Origin: Sphingopyxis fribergensis
Lineage (GTDB): Bacteria; Pseudomonadota; Alphaproteobacteria; Sphingomonadales; Sphingomonadaceae
Assembly (NCBI RefSeq): GCF_000803645.1
Contig: NZ_CP009122.1
Coordinates: 3,882,501 to 3,946,500 of the forward strand
Direction of reading: 5' to 3'
DNA: 64,000 nucleotides
Of the stretch, positions 63,076 through 64,000 are shown one piece after another. The number at the start of each line of letters is the position of its first letter. Within the stretch, counting starts at the first letter, position 1. Position numbers and translations under genes: made by a program. The notes beneath the pieces were generated by a model, which did not search any database, was not told the DNA's origin, and saw only the letters and a list, made by a program, of their open reading frames with translations.

Positions 63076-64000
63076 ATGCCCCGCGCCGCCGACCCGCTCG
63101 CGCAATATAACGCCAAGCGCGATTTCGCGCTGACCCCCGAACCCGCCGGCAAGGTTGAGAAAGGCGCCGGCAACCGCTTCATCGTCCAGAAGCATGACGC
63201 GACGCGGCTCCACTACGACTTGCGCCTCGAAGTCGATGGCGTGCTCAAAAGCTGGGCGGTGACCAAGGGGCCGAGCCCCGACCCCGCCGACAAGCGCCTC
63301 GCGGTGCGCACTGAAGACCATCCGATGAGCTACGCCGATTTCGAGGGCGGCATCCCCAAGGGCGAATATGGCGGCGGCACCGTGATGCTATGGGATCGCG
63401 GCACCTGGGCGCCGATTGCAGGCAAGAGCGCCAAGGATATCGACCAAGGCCATCTCCATTTCACCCTCGACGGGACACGCATGAAGGGCGAATGGCTGCT
63501 CGTCCGCATGAAACCGCGCCCCGGCGAGAAGCGCGAGAACTGGCTGCTGCGCAAAGTCGACGATGCTTTCGCCGGCGGCACCGACGATCTTGTCGGCCGC
63601 GAGCTGACGAGCATACTTACCGGCCGCACGATGGCCGAAATCGCGGGCGACGAAGGCGGCGAGCAATCGTTGAAGGGCGCCAAGGGCGCGACCTTCGCAA
63701 AGAAGATGGCCGACGCCGCCGCGCACAACAAGAAAATCGCCAAGCCTGCCGCCAAGGGCAAGCTCCCCAAATTCCGTCCGCTCCAACTCGCGACGCTCGT
63801 CGACGCCGTGCCCGGCGGCAACGGCTGGTTCCACGAGATCAAGTACGACGGATACCGCGCCGAAATCGCCGCCGCGGGATCGGACGTCCGCATCTATACC
63901 CGCAACGGTCTCGACTGGACCGACAAGTTTGCGCCCCTCGTCCGCCACATCGCCGCGCTCGACCTGCCGCCCTGCCTGATCGACGGCGAAATCGTCGCCT
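63076..64000 (+). CDS. ligD: DNA ligase D, N-terminal part (cut by window end)
   Basis: 308 codons are visible. Residues 1 to about 170 form the 3'-phosphoesterase domain, with RFIVQKHDATRLHYDLRLEV, LKSWAVTKGPS and GGIPKGEYGGGTVMLWDRG. A linker (about 190-235) leads to the ATP-dependent ligase domain, which begins FRPLQLATLVD and has the adenylated lysine in WFHEIKYDGYRAE (Lys about 258). The polymerase domain should follow beyond the window. With Ku it joins double-strand breaks. The order PE-ligase-(polymerase) matches alphaproteobacterial LigD. Confidence 0.95.
   Translation, partial: MPRAADPLAQYNAKRDFALTPEPAGKVEKGAGNRFIVQKHDATRLHYDLRLEVDGVLKSWAVTKGPSPDPADKRLAVRTEDHPMSYADFEGGIPKGEYGGGTVMLWDRGTWAPIAGKSAKDIDQGHLHFTLDGTRMKGEWLLVRMKPRPGEKRENWLLRKVDDAFAGGTDDLVGRELTSILTGRTMAEIAGDEGGEQSLKGAKGATFAKKMADAAAHNKKIAKPAAKGKLPKFRPLQLATLVDAVPGGNGWFHEIKYDGYRAEIAAAGSDVRIYTRNGLDWTDKFAPLVRHIAALDLPPCLIDGEIVA

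Overview
The window is a GC-rich chromosomal stretch with no tRNA, rRNA, prophage, intact insertion sequence or CRISPR array that I could see. Gene content points to an alphaproteobacterium of the order Sphingomonadales, most likely close to Sphingopyxis. The grounds are a chvI-chvG-hprK-rapZ-EIIA-HPr series next to pckA, an atpHAGDC operon without Fo genes, DUF3297, NDUFA12 and DUF2155 genes, TonB-dependent receptors and many extragenic inverted repeats. The genus is an inference; no marker comparison was possible.

Layout. 1-3363: a phage-shock (psp) locus. pspF reads rightward. A 56-codon gene, pspA, pspB, pspC and two related small membrane genes read leftward from a sigma-54 promoter. 3380-9507: an outer-membrane-type lipoprotein, ribosomal proteins L21 and L27, a GNAT acetyltransferase, DUF937 and DUF3597 proteins, a Tat-exported DUF885 hydrolase and an unknown protein. 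9556-16838: pckA, facing the envelope two-component system chvI/chvG, followed by the regulatory phosphotransferase genes hprK, rapZ, EIIA-Man and HPr and an RNA methyltransferase. 17010-24143: a META-domain lipoprotein, rmuC, two unknown proteins, a copper chaperone, and dnaK/dnaJ separated by a hairpin repeat element.

24317-38994: a patatin-like phospholipase, a TonB receptor with a PepSY membrane partner, priA, a peptidase with TPR-like repeats, ada with a PEP-mutase-family gene, DUF1203, DUF2306 and a membrane-anchored trypsin-like protease. 39025-46509: a dienelactone hydrolase, the F1 ATP synthase operon and an isolated cpaF-type ATPase. 46692-50480: a small membrane protein, a methyltransferase with a signal peptide, aat overlapping antisense with a DUF2155 gene, an NDUFA12-like complex I protein, DUF192 and recX. 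50596-58437: a fatty acyl-AMP ligase, a GGDEF/EAL protein, a CHAP-domain protein, DUF3297 and a second TonB receptor. 58438-61443: an AT-rich leader, a collagen-like lipoprotein and a TpsB-type outer-membrane transporter. 61415-64000: hemerythrin, ku and the start of ligD.

How the genes work together. Envelope surveillance recurs: psp for inner-membrane damage, ChvG/ChvI for envelope and acid stress with a PTS relay beside it, DnaK/DnaJ for protein damage, Ku/LigD and Ada for DNA damage. The best candidate for an undescribed system is the collagen-like lipoprotein plus TpsB pair. It looks like two-partner secretion, but its cargo lacks a recognisable TPS domain. Other points of note are the sigma-54-driven 56-aa gene ahead of pspA, the 217-nt antisense overlap of aat and the DUF2155 gene, a palindrome over the pckA -10 element, and Ala/Lys/Pro tails shared by L21, AtpD and Ku.
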